From positions 32,556-63,834 of the forward strand of contig HF998468.1 of the NCBI GenBank assembly GCA_000433775.1: DNA of 31,279 bases, given 5' to 3'. This document shows, in pieces, positions 15,155 to 22,655 of the stretch. Positions within the stretch are counted from its first letter, which is position 1, and each line of letters begins with the position of its first letter. The translations under genes were made by a program, and so were the position numbers. The notes beneath the pieces are model-generated. The model was not told the DNA's origin, ran no database searches, and saw nothing but the letters and a program-made list of their open reading frames with translations. This DNA comes from Corallococcus sp. CAG:1435. Lineage in GTDB: Bacteria; Bacillota; Clostridia; Christensenellales; CAG-314.

Positions 15155-16993
15155 ATGATAAGAAGATTACTTAAAGGGGCAAAGGGATACGAAGCGGCGT
15201 CAATATTCACGCTGTTGTTGGTACTGTTTGAAACGGCATTGGAAGTAATTTTGCCGATGTTCATGTCTTACATACTCAACACCCTGCAACTCTTTGCCAA
15301 CGGCGAAGTGATGAAGGATGCTCTCACCTATCTGGATTGGAGCAACGGGCAGATAGTAACTATCGCAGCCAACAGCTTCACTCTCGTTACGGAAAACATT
15401 CTCAAAAACACCGTTCTTACCTACGGTGTACTGATGATAATCAGCGCTGTTCTTTCCCTTTCGGCAGGTGCCGTCGCAGGACGTCTGTGCGCCGTTGCCG
15501 GTGCGGGCTTTTCCAAGAATATGCGCAGTTATCTGTTTGCAAAAATACAGGACTTTTCCTTCTCCAACGTGGACAAATTTTCCACGGCAAGCCTTGTAAC
15601 ACGTTCCACAACGGACGTCAACAACGCACAGCAAAGTTTCATGATGCTTATCCGCACGGTAATACGTGCGCCGGCAATGATGATTTTTTCCTTTGTAATG
15701 GCGTTCATACGGCATCCCGACATGGCGTGGGTATTTCTGGTTGCAGTACCTCTGCTGGGCGTGGTTATGTTTGCCCTTTCCACAAAGGTGTATCCGCTTT
15801 TCCGCTACATGCTGAAAAAGTACGACAAAATGAACGCCGACGTGCAGGAAAACCTGGTGGCAATACGTGTCGTCAAGGCTTTCGTGCGTGAGGACTACGA
15901 AGAGGAAAAGTACCGCAACTCCACCGAAGAGGTGCGCAAGGCGCAACTTAAAGCGGAAAAATTGCTGGTATTGATGAACCCTCTCACCAACTGCATTGTG
16001 TACGGCACAATAGCCACATTGCTCATCATCGGCGGCACTGACATTGCCAACGGCAAGATAGAATCGGGCACGCTGACGGCTATGATGAGTTACTGCACGC
16101 AAATTCTGATATCGGTAATGCTCATTTGCTTCATTGCCGTGCAGATGGTCATGTCCCGTGCATCCATCGACAGAATTTACGAAGTGCTGGAAACGGAACC
16201 GGACATCAAGGACGGTCCAGGCACTCAGACTGTTGCCGACGGTAGCATCAAATTTGACCACGTAAACTTTTCCTACTCCAACAACAAGGACAACCTCACG
16301 TTGGAAGACATCAACTTGGACATTGCCTCTGGCGAAACGGTGGGCATCGTCGGCGGAACGGGCGACGGCAAAAGCAGTCTTGCGCAACTTATTCCCCGTT
16401 TCTACGACGTGTTGAGCGGTAGCGTCATCGTTGGCGGAGAGGACGTCAGAAACTACTCTCTGTTCAACTTGCGTGAAGGCGTTTCCATGGTGTTGCAAAA
16501 GAACGTGTTGTTCTCCGGCACTATTCGTGAAAACCTGCTTTGGGGCAACAAGGACGCCACGCAGGAACAAATAGAAGAAGCCTGCAAGGCAGCGTGCGCG
16601 CACGATTTCATCATGTCCTTCCCCGACGGTTACGAAACGGATTTGGGACAGGGGGGCGTCAACGTCTCCGGCGGACAAAAACAACGTCTGTGCATTGCAC
16701 GTGCGTTGCTCAAAAAACCCAAAATAATGATTCTGGACGACTCCACAAGCGCAGTGGACACGGCTACCGACGCTCAGATACGTGCAGGACTCAAAAAACT
16801 TGACAAAAACATGACTACGATAATAATTGCGCAACGTATTTCTTCCGTGGAAGGTTGCGACAAAATCGTGGTGCTGGACGACGGAAAGATAAATGCCGTG
16901 GGTACGCACGAGCAGTTGCTCAAAACCTGCAAAATCTATCAGGAAGTTTACCATTCGCAACAAAAAGGAACAGTGGAAGGGGGTGAAAACTGA
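15155..16993 (+). CDS. Heterodimeric ABC exporter subunit with degenerate ATPase site (TM287/BmrC-like)
   Basis: This is one half of an ABC exporter, with six membrane helices in the N-terminal ~330 residues and a nucleotide-binding domain at the C-terminus. Walker A is GGTGDGKSS (400-408), the signature is NVSGGQKQR, and Walker B is IMILDDSTSAVD. The catalytic Glu position is D529, the hallmark of the non-hydrolysing site in heterodimeric exporters such as Thermotoga TM287 and Bacillus BmrC. The switch histidine position reads IIIAQRIS, so Gln replaces His, again as in TM287. AGGTGG precedes ATG 15155. The stop codon overlaps the next start (TGATG). The substrate is unknown; relatives export drugs or lipids. 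Confidence 0.92.
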   Translation: MIRRLLKGAKGYEAASIFTLLLVLFETALEVILPMFMSYILNTLQLFANGEVMKDALTYLDWSNGQIVTIAANSFTLVTENILKNTVLTYGVLMIISAVLSLSAGAVAGRLCAVAGAGFSKNMRSYLFAKIQDFSFSNVDKFSTASLVTRSTTDVNNAQQSFMMLIRTVIRAPAMMIFSFVMAFIRHPDMAWVFLVAVPLLGVVMFALSTKVYPLFRYMLKKYDKMNADVQENLVAIRVVKAFVREDYEEEKYRNSTEEVRKAQLKAEKLLVLMNPLTNCIVYGTIATLLIIGGTDIANGKIESGTLTAMMSYCTQILISVMLICFIAVQMVMSRASIDRIYEVLETEPDIKDGPGTQTVADGSIKFDHVNFSYSNNKDNLTLEDINLDIASGETVGIVGGTGDGKSSLAQLIPRFYDVLSGSVIVGGEDVRNYSLFNLREGVSMVLQKNVLFSGTIRENLLWGNKDATQEQIEEACKAACAHDFIMSFPDGYETDLGQGGVNVSGGQKQRLCIARALLKKPKIMILDDSTSAVDTATDAQIRAGLKKLDKNMTTIIIAQRISSVEGCDKIVVLDDGKINAVGTHEQLLKTCKIYQEVYHSQQKGTVEGGEN

Positions 16994-18927
16994 TGCCGGG
17001 AAATAAGAATTTGGGTACTCCCCGTCCCAAAAACCTCAAAAACACTGTGGGAAGACTCATCGGATACCTCAAACCTTACCGTGGCAGAATGATTCTGGTG
17101 ATTGCTTTCATTCTCATTCAGTGTGTATGCAACATTCTGGCAACGTCGCTTTTGACGCCGTTGCTCAACGGGCTTTCCACAAAGGACGGCAACGTTCAAC
17201 TCACCGGCATTGCCGCATTGGACCGCCTTGCTCTCACCGACAAATTGTCCTATCTGTACATCATGGTCGGCATCATCATCGGGGTGTATGTAATCAGTTT
17301 GTCTGTAAACTACGCTCTCAACCGCATCATGGTGGGCGTTTCCACAAGCACCATCAAAAACCTGCGCAACAGCCTTTTCCAACACATGCAGCGTTTGCCC
17401 ATAAGGGTGTTTGACAACACCACCCACGGCGAACTGATGACACGCTACACCAACGACGTGGACACGATGAACGAATTTATCGCCCGTTGTATTCCGCAAT
17501 TTATCAGCAGCGCCATCACAATTTTGGGCGTATTCACAGCAATGTTCATTCTCAGTTGGGAATTGGCATTGGTGATGGTGGGAATGTTGGCAATTATGCT
17601 TCTTGTAGTCAAGGTGTTGGGAGGTAAGTCCAAAAACAACTTTGTGGCGCAGCAAAACGCCGTAGGTAAGTTGAACGGCTACATCGAAGAACTTACGGAA
17701 GGTCAAAAGGTAGTAAAAGCCTTCAACCACGAGGAAATTGCCGCAGCGGAATTTGACAAAATCAACACCCATTGGCAAAAGGTTTCCGGCAAGGCAAACA
17801 GTTACGCCAACATCATGGGACCCATCCTCAACAACCTTTCTCACTTCTTCTACGCAGGCATTGCAATAATAGGTGCGCTCATCGCCATCAGTCCCACAAC
17901 GACAAACCCTCTTTCCTACGTGGGAATTGTTGCGGCATTCCTGTTGTACATCCGCAACATTACAATGCCTATTCAGCAAATTTCACAGCAAATCAACCTT
18001 ATGTTTATGGCTGTGGCAGGAGGAGAGCGTGTCTTCCAGTTGCTTGACACCCCCGTGGAAAGCGACGAAGGCTACGTTACTTTGGTAAATGCAATAATCG
18101 ACAAAGACGGCAACATCACCGAAACGGCACAGCGTACAGGGCACTGGGCATGGAAACATCCTCACCACGACGGAACGACAACCTACACGGAATTGCGTGG
18201 CGACGTGCGTTTCGAGGACGTAACATTCGGCTACGAGGAAAACAAAACGGTGTTGTACAACGTTTCGCTGTACGCCAAACCGGGACAGAAAATTGCCTTT
18301 GTCGGTTCCACAGGCGCAGGCAAAACTACAATCACCAACCTTATCAACAGGTTCTACGACGTTCCCGACGGAAAAATACGTTTTGACGGCATCAACATCA
18401 ACAAAATCAAAAAAGCCGACCTCAGACGTTCTTTGGGAATGGTGTTGCAGGACACCCACCTCTTCACAGGCACGGTAATGGACAACATCCGCTACGGCAG
18501 GTTGGACGCCACCGACGAAGAGTGCGTACAGGCTGCAAAAACTGCCAACGCCCATCAGTTCATCAAACACCTGCCCGACGGCTACAACACATTGCTCACC
18601 CGAGACGGCGAAAACCTTTCTCAGGGACAGCGTCAGTTAATTGCCATTGCAAGGGCGGCGGTGGCGGATCCCCCGGTGCTTATTTTGGACGAAGCAACAA
18701 GCAGCATCGATACACGTACGGAATGGCTCATCGAAAAGGGTATGGACGCCCTTATGGAAGGACGCACGACCTTTGTCATTGCCCACCGTCTTTCCACCGT
18801 GCGCAACAGCGACGCCATCATGGTGTTGGAGCACGGCAGAATTATCGAGCGTGGCGACCACGACGACCTCATTGCTCAAAAAGGCAAGTATTACCAACTG
18901 TACACAGGTATGTTCGAACTCAGTTGA
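16993..18927 (+). CDS. Heterodimeric ABC exporter subunit with consensus ATPase site (TM288/BmrD-like)
   Basis: This is the partner of the preceding subunit, translated from an ATG that overlaps its stop by one base. The 644-residue protein has six membrane helices in the first ~340 residues. A ~50-residue linker follows (SDEGYVTLVNAIIDKDGNIT and an HHDGTTTY stretch), common in clostridial members. The ATPase domain has Walker A VGSTGAGKTT (437-446), signature LSQGQRQL, Walker B ILDEATSSID with catalytic E567, and switch His in VIAHRLS. It therefore supplies the hydrolytic Walker B, while the LSQGQ variant matches the TM288 type. The pair should form one active and one degenerate site. A strong terminator follows. 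Confidence 0.93.
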   Translation: MPGNKNLGTPRPKNLKNTVGRLIGYLKPYRGRMILVIAFILIQCVCNILATSLLTPLLNGLSTKDGNVQLTGIAALDRLALTDKLSYLYIMVGIIIGVYVISLSVNYALNRIMVGVSTSTIKNLRNSLFQHMQRLPIRVFDNTTHGELMTRYTNDVDTMNEFIARCIPQFISSAITILGVFTAMFILSWELALVMVGMLAIMLLVVKVLGGKSKNNFVAQQNAVGKLNGYIEELTEGQKVVKAFNHEEIAAAEFDKINTHWQKVSGKANSYANIMGPILNNLSHFFYAGIAIIGALIAISPTTTNPLSYVGIVAAFLLYIRNITMPIQQISQQINLMFMAVAGGERVFQLLDTPVESDEGYVTLVNAIIDKDGNITETAQRTGHWAWKHPHHDGTTTYTELRGDVRFEDVTFGYEENKTVLYNVSLYAKPGQKIAFVGSTGAGKTTITNLINRFYDVPDGKIRFDGININKIKKADLRRSLGMVLQDTHLFTGTVMDNIRYGRLDATDEECVQAAKTANAHQFIKHLPDGYNTLLTRDGENLSQGQRQLIAIARAAVADPPVLILDEATSSIDTRTEWLIEKGMDALMEGRTTFVIAHRLSTVRNSDAIMVLEHGRIIERGDHDDLIAQKGKYYQLYTGMFELS

Positions 18928-18950
18928 CGGTAACTGCAAAAAACATTCAG

Positions 18951-18982
18951 ACACCGCAAAGGCAACTTTGCGGTGTTTTTTT
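18951..18982 (+). terminator. Terminator of the ABC exporter operon
   Basis: ACACCGCAAAG (18951-18961) pairs perfectly with CTTTGCGGTGT (18966-18976) around GCAA, and a T tract follows to 18982. It isolates the exporter from the methionine operon. Confidence 0.92.
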
Positions 18983-19027
18983 CGGCAATGCTTTTCCGAC
19001 GAATTTCACAAAAAAGGGTAATTTTGC

Positions 19028-19056
19028 TTTACACTTTGAAAAAAAGTTGGTATGAT
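19028..19056 (+). promoter_or_regulatory. Promoter of the metNI leader
   Basis: TTTACA (19028-19033), a 17-base spacer and TATGAT (19051-19056). The expected start point is near 19063, just before the Shine-Dalgarno of the leader peptide. Confidence 0.78.
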
Positions 19057-19077
19057 AAATAAAAAGAAGGAAAAATT

Positions 19078-19125
19078 ATGTTGAAAAACAAATCCAACAA
19101 CGTAATGATGATGCGACAGCCATAG
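19078..19125 (+). CDS. Met-rich leader peptide (putative methionine attenuator), MLKNKSNNVMMMRQP
   Basis: This is a 15-codon ORF with its own Shine-Dalgarno (AGAAGGA, 19065-19071) seven bases before ATG, placed about 15 bases after the predicted transcription start. Three consecutive Met codons lie at 19105-19113, followed by Arg-Gln-Pro and TAG. The final codons (19118-19125) are also the start of the 5' arm of the terminator 19118-19161. A ribosome stalled at the Met codons for lack of charged tRNA-Met would cover roughly to 19120-19125 and hinder that hairpin, allowing transcription into metN. This is the logic of amino-acid leader peptides such as those of trp and his operons. The downstream genes import methionine, which fits the codon content. 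I see the ORF, codons and hairpin directly; the mechanism is inference. A stop-codon stall at Arg-Gln-Pro-stop is an alternative. Confidence 0.72.
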   Translation: MLKNKSNNVMMMRQP

Positions 19126-19161
19126 GGAAGGAAACGACAGTATCCATTCCTATGGCTTTTT
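19118..19161 (+). terminator. Attenuator terminator T1 overlapping the leader-peptide stop
   Basis: AGCCATAGG (19118-19126) pairs with CCTATGGCT (19149-19157). The stem continues with a G-T pair, an A-T pair, one A-A mismatch and GGA/TCC. Five T (19157-19161) follow. It lies only ~55 bases after the predicted transcription start and upstream of metN, so it must be read through for metN expression. Confidence 0.82.
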
Positions 19162-19166
19162 ATGTT

Positions 19167-19208
19167 GAGAATTAGCAACTTGTGAAACAGGACGCTGGTT
19201 CTCTTTTT
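19167..19208 (+). terminator. Second leader terminator T2 before metN
   Basis: GAGAATTAGC (19167-19176) pairs with GCTGGTTCTC (19194-19203), ten pairs including two G-U. The loop can form an additional inner stem (19179-19183 with 19187-19191). Five T follow (19204-19208). It comes six bases after T1 and 26 bases before the metN ATG. Confidence 0.7.
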
Positions 19209-19234
19209 ATTTGCTCATTTTTAAGGAGAAAAGC

Positions 19235-20254
19235 ATGACTACAAACAAAGAAGCGACGTCGGACAGTCGGTACATAATAAGTCTTCACAACGTAACCAAA
19301 GTTTTTCACGGCGCAACGGAAGTAACGGCATTGCAGGATGTCAGTCTGGACATTGCAAAGGGGGAAATTTTCGGCATAATCGGCTTGTCAGGCGCAGGAA
19401 AAAGCACCCTTGTGCGGTGCATAAACCTGTTGGAAAAACCCACAACGGGAGAAGTTTTGTTTTGCGGACAAAACCTCACTACACTCAAAAGAAAGCAATT
19501 GTTGAAGGCACGGCACGAAATTGCCATGATTTTTCAAAATTTCAACCTTTTTCAGCAACGCACCGTTCTGAAAAACGTCATGTATCCCATGACGGGGGAC
19601 AAAAATTCCAACAGGCAACGTGCTTTGCAGTTATTGGACACGGTGGGGCTTTCCGACAAAAAGGACTGCTTTCCTTCGCAACTTTCCGGCGGACAAAAAC
19701 AGCGTGTAGCAATTGCCCGTGCGCTTGCCTGCAATCCCAAGGTTTTGCTGTGCGACGAGGCAACAAGTGCGTTGGACAACGCCACCACGGCGTCTATTTT
19801 GCAGTTGCTGAAACAAATCAACCAAACTTTGGGCGTAACGGTGGTGGTAATAACACACGAAATGAAGGTGGTGGAAAGCATCTGCGACAGGGTTGCAGTG
19901 CTGGATCAAAGCCGTCTTGCGGAAACAGGCACAGTCCGTGACGTGTTTTTGCATCCCCGTTCGGACATTGCCCGTCAACTGATTTTGCCCACAAGGGAAC
20001 AAACCACGCCCGTAGAGGACAGCAAATGTCTGCGTCTGATTTTTGACGGCAACACCTTCAATCAACCCATCGTTTCCTCTCTTGCCATCGATTGTAACGT
20101 GCGTGTCAACATTTTGTTTGCCGACGCCAAAACAATCGACGGCAAAACCTACGGTCAGATGGTAATAGGTTTGCCCGGCGGAGAAACAAGGTACAAAATC
20201 GAACAGTACTTGCAGCAATGCAACGTAACATTCAAGGAGGAGGAACTGCAATGA
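19235..20254 (+). CDS. metN: Methionine ABC transporter ATP-binding protein MetN
   Basis: This is the cytoplasmic ATPase of the MetNIQ importer, powering uptake of methionine. The start is ATG 19235, six bases after AAGGAG; an upstream in-frame TTG at 19211 is rejected for lack of a ribosome site. The 339-residue product has Walker A GLSGAGKST, Q-loop IFQNFNLF, signature LSGGQKQR, Walker B VLLCDEATSALD and switch His in VITHEM. A C-terminal NIL/ACT-like domain begins near CLRLIFDGNTFNQPIVSSLA and ends with QCNVTFKEEE. In known MetN proteins this domain binds methionine and inhibits transport when the cell is replete. The stop overlaps metI (ATGA). Transcription should depend on passing two leader terminators. 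Confidence 0.94.
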   Translation: MTTNKEATSDSRYIISLHNVTKVFHGATEVTALQDVSLDIAKGEIFGIIGLSGAGKSTLVRCINLLEKPTTGEVLFCGQNLTTLKRKQLLKARHEIAMIFQNFNLFQQRTVLKNVMYPMTGDKNSNRQRALQLLDTVGLSDKKDCFPSQLSGGQKQRVAIARALACNPKVLLCDEATSALDNATTASILQLLKQINQTLGVTVVVITHEMKVVESICDRVAVLDQSRLAETGTVRDVFLHPRSDIARQLILPTREQTTPVEDSKCLRLIFDGNTFNQPIVSSLAIDCNVRVNILFADAKTIDGKTYGQMVIGLPGGETRYKIEQYLQQCNVTFKEEELQ

Positions 20255-20922
20255 GGTACACATTTCATGAATATGTGCAGAAGTTGCTTTCTGCAACGGG
20301 CGAAACGCTGTACATGGTGTTTGTGTCCACGGTGATAGCGGCAATTTTCGGCACGGCAATAGGCATTGTCGTGGCGGTAACGGCAAAAAACGGCATACGT
20401 CCCAACAAACCGCTCAACGCCGTTTTTGAAGTAATCGTCAATCTGGGCAGAAGCGTTCCCTTCATCATTTTGCTGATATTGCTCATTCCCTTCACACGGT
20501 TTCTGGTGGGTACGGCATTGGGCACAAGCGCTGCGATAGTGCCACTGACAATTGCGGCAATTCCCTTTGTGGCACGTGTCGTGGACAGTGCCTTAAAGGA
20601 AGTGGACGCAGGCGTGGTGGAAGCGTCGCAATCCATGGGGGACAACGCCTGGCGCACGGTGTTTTGCGTAATGATACCGGAAAGTTTGCCTTCGTTGTTG
20701 CGTGGACTGAGCCTTACGGTAATCAACCTCATCGGGTACAGCGCCATGGCAGGAACGGTAGGCGGAGGAGGCTTGGGCGACCTTGCCTACAAGGACGGCT
20801 ACGTGCGTTACGACACAATGACCATTGTACTTGCGGTGGTAATTCTCATTGTAATGGTGCAGTTGATTCAGTGGATTTTCAATTTGATAGTGTGGAAAAT
20901 CGACAAGAAAAACAAAGCGTAA
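20251..20922 (+). CDS. metI: Methionine ABC transporter permease MetI
   Basis: This is the membrane subunit of the MetNIQ importer. It is 223 residues from ATG 20251, which overlaps the metN stop and follows a strong AAGGAGGAGG. An ATG 33 bases upstream would embed it in metN without a ribosome site. Five hydrophobic helices are visible. The ATPase-coupling EAA loop is EASQSMGDNAWRTVFCVMIPESLPS, and the ending GYSAMAGTVGGGGLGDLA is characteristic of MetI. Coupling to metN and a similar codon style support co-expression. Confidence 0.93.
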   Translation: MRYTFHEYVQKLLSATGETLYMVFVSTVIAAIFGTAIGIVVAVTAKNGIRPNKPLNAVFEVIVNLGRSVPFIILLILLIPFTRFLVGTALGTSAAIVPLTIAAIPFVARVVDSALKEVDAGVVEASQSMGDNAWRTVFCVMIPESLPSLLRGLSLTVINLIGYSAMAGTVGGGGLGDLAYKDGYVRYDTMTIVLAVVILIVMVQLIQWIFNLIVWKIDKKNKA

Positions 20923-21348
20923 CACACTTGTTGTACAAAACTTTTGCATACGGTGTAAAATTTTGCACAATTTTTTGCACTGTGAAAAAAACATGCAATG
21001 TCTTTTGCAAAAAAACGCAGCAGTTATTCAACAGAAAAGGTAAAAATTGTTTCGGTTACGGCAAGTTTCGGGAAAAAAGCGAAATGTTTTCAACCGAGTG
21101 TCGTGATTTGCAAAATCAACGGTAAAGGCAACCAAACAGTTTTTGCAGGTTTTGCGGGCAAACTTTTGTTAATCTGTCAAAAGGTGCATGTGGCTTTCAG
21201 CATGCAAAAAAACAAATTGTTTGTACAATTTTCGATAAGGTCAATGTTTTGGCAAAATGTCCAAGAAACTTTTGTGAAAGTGCAGAGGAATTATTGAAAA
21301 ATATATTTCAAATAAAACTACAGAACTATTCAACATCAGGAGGAAATT
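20923..21348. other. Long gap between metI and metQ
   Basis: This is 426 bases with no convincing gene. It holds the weak terminator above and an inverted repeat TTGAAA-N6-TTTCAA at 21294-21311, 38 bases before metQ. No good promoter with both boxes and no second Met-codon leader were found. Confidence 0.5.
20953..20976 (+). terminator. Weak possible terminator after metI
   Basis: GTGTAA (20953-20958) can pair with TTGCAC (20963-20968) around AATT, and six T follow after AA. The stem is only six pairs with one G-U, so termination may be partial. Confidence 0.35.
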
Positions 21349-22158
21349 ATGAAAAAAGCATTATGTTTGATTCTGGCAGTTTGCCTTGTGGCAACTTTGG
21401 CGGTTTTTGCCGCCTGCAACCCCATTGTGGACGGCATAAGAAAGGACGGTACCGTGGTGATAGGCGCAACAAGCGTACCACATGCGGAAATTCTCAACTT
21501 TGCCAAGGATATTCTTGCAGAGCAGTACAACCTCAAAATTGAAGTGCAGGAAGTGGAAAACTGGCCCCAACTCAATCCTTCCACGGCGGACGGCGACATT
21601 TATGCCAACTTTTTCCAACACGAAATCTACCTCAACGAGTACAACTCCACCGTTTCGGAAGACAGACAGTTGGTGTCCGTAGGCGCAGTGCACGTGGAAC
21701 CGCTGGGTATCTATTCAACGGAAACGGACGTGGACTTCACTCAACCGTTGGTAATTGCCATCACAAACGACGTAACAAATCAGTCTCGTGCGTTGAGATT
21801 GCTGGAAGCGCAGGGAATCATCACGGCAAAGACTTCCGACAACAAGGAAATTGTAACGGTTGACGACTTCAACTGGGGGGAAAACCAATACAGAGAAATC
21901 AACGCCGAATTGCTGGCGTCCTCTTTGCCCGACGTTGACATTGCCGTCATTCCGGGCAACTACGCCTTGGCAGGAAAACTTTCTTCCGCTCTCGTTACCG
22001 AAACGGAGGAGGTAACGGCGCAGTACGCCAACGTTCTGGTAGTGAAAAAAGGCAACGAAAACAGCGAAATAACAAAAACCCTCATTACCGTTTTGCAAAG
22101 TCAAGCAGTCAAGGATTTCATTCGTGAAACCTACGGCGACGCAGTGCATGCCGTGTAA
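21349..22158 (+). CDS. metQ: Methionine-binding lipoprotein MetQ
   Basis: This is the extracytoplasmic substrate-binding subunit (NlpA/lipoprotein 9 family) of the MetNIQ importer. A signal peptide runs to AVFAAC, with lipidated C23. The mature protein begins with polar residues, then VVIGATSVPHAEIL, VQEVENWPQLN, GDIYANFFQHEIYLNEYN, EPLGIYS and VIPGNYALAGKL, a run of motifs diagnostic of MetQ. The length of 269 is normal. The ribosome site AGGAGG precedes ATG 21349. It lies 426 bases after metI rather than directly next to it, so it may use its own promoter or be read through from metNI. Confidence 0.94.
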   Translation: MKKALCLILAVCLVATLAVFAACNPIVDGIRKDGTVVIGATSVPHAEILNFAKDILAEQYNLKIEVQEVENWPQLNPSTADGDIYANFFQHEIYLNEYNSTVSEDRQLVSVGAVHVEPLGIYSTETDVDFTQPLVIAITNDVTNQSRALRLLEAQGIITAKTSDNKEIVTVDDFNWGENQYREINAELLASSLPDVDIAVIPGNYALAGKLSSALVTETEEVTAQYANVLVVKKGNENSEITKTLITVLQSQAVKDFIRETYGDAVHAV

Positions 22159-22655
22159 CGCCGACACGGTTTTTGCAATACGGTTGTTAAAAATCGTTAC
22201 CGTTTTGCACCTTTCCAAACAGTTCAATGTGCCAATATTTTAAGTTTTTGCGAAGGTTACAAAGGTTTGAGGTAAACTTTTGCAATGCAATTTTGCACTG
22301 CCAACGGAAAAACGCAAAAGGTGCTTTGCAGGCAATGCGCACAAAAGTACACCGTGTTTTTTCCCCTGTCAAAATTGTGCTTGTGGTACCCGTGCTAAGG
22401 CAGATAAGCAGGCAAACGAGCGTTTGTATTTTTGTGAGAAGCAAAAAAACTTCACGAAAAGCGTGTGCAACGGCGTGAAACGCCTTGAAAGGGTGGGGCA
22501 AAATTGCCGTGCACAATGTTGACAAAAAAGTAAATTACAAAAAATTTCAAAATCGGTAACATGCAAAAACTGTTTTGCACAACCGTGCGGAATTTTCAAT
22601 AAAACAGTTTCTAAACAAAAAAACTGCCTTGCAAAAGGCAGTTTTTTTCGTAAAT
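22159..22655. other. Intergenic region between metQ and the acyltransferase
   Basis: No gene is recognised. The only firm element is the terminator at 22617-22646. A weak ACGGT/ACCGT pairing near 22180-22203 with four T could be a poor metQ terminator. Confidence 0.45.
22617..22646. terminator. Bidirectional terminator for the acyltransferase gene
   Basis: AAAAAACTGCCTT on the left pairs with AAGGCAGTTTTTT around GCAA (22630-22633). The core stem is 22621-22629 with 22634-22642. T tracts follow on both strands. It lies ~10 bases after the minus-strand stop. Confidence 0.88.

Noticed and set aside
15200-16963. 587-codon minus-strand open frame opposite the first ABC exporter gene
   Set aside because: The plus-strand gene has all ABC motifs. 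The antisense product is Cys/His/Val-rich with no domain or start signal.
19162-19185. Second mini-ORF (ATG at 19162, seven codons) between the two leader terminators
   Set aside because: It begins in the U-tract of T1, has no Shine-Dalgarno and contains no repeated regulatory codon.
19058-19234. SAM-I riboswitch or Met T-box in the metN leader
   Set aside because: The leader is too short and lacks the SAM-I core and the T-box AGGGUGGNACCGCG sequence.
22180-22206. ACGGT/ACCGT pairing after metQ as its terminator
   Set aside because: Five pairs closing a long unpaired loop with only four T; too weak to annotate.
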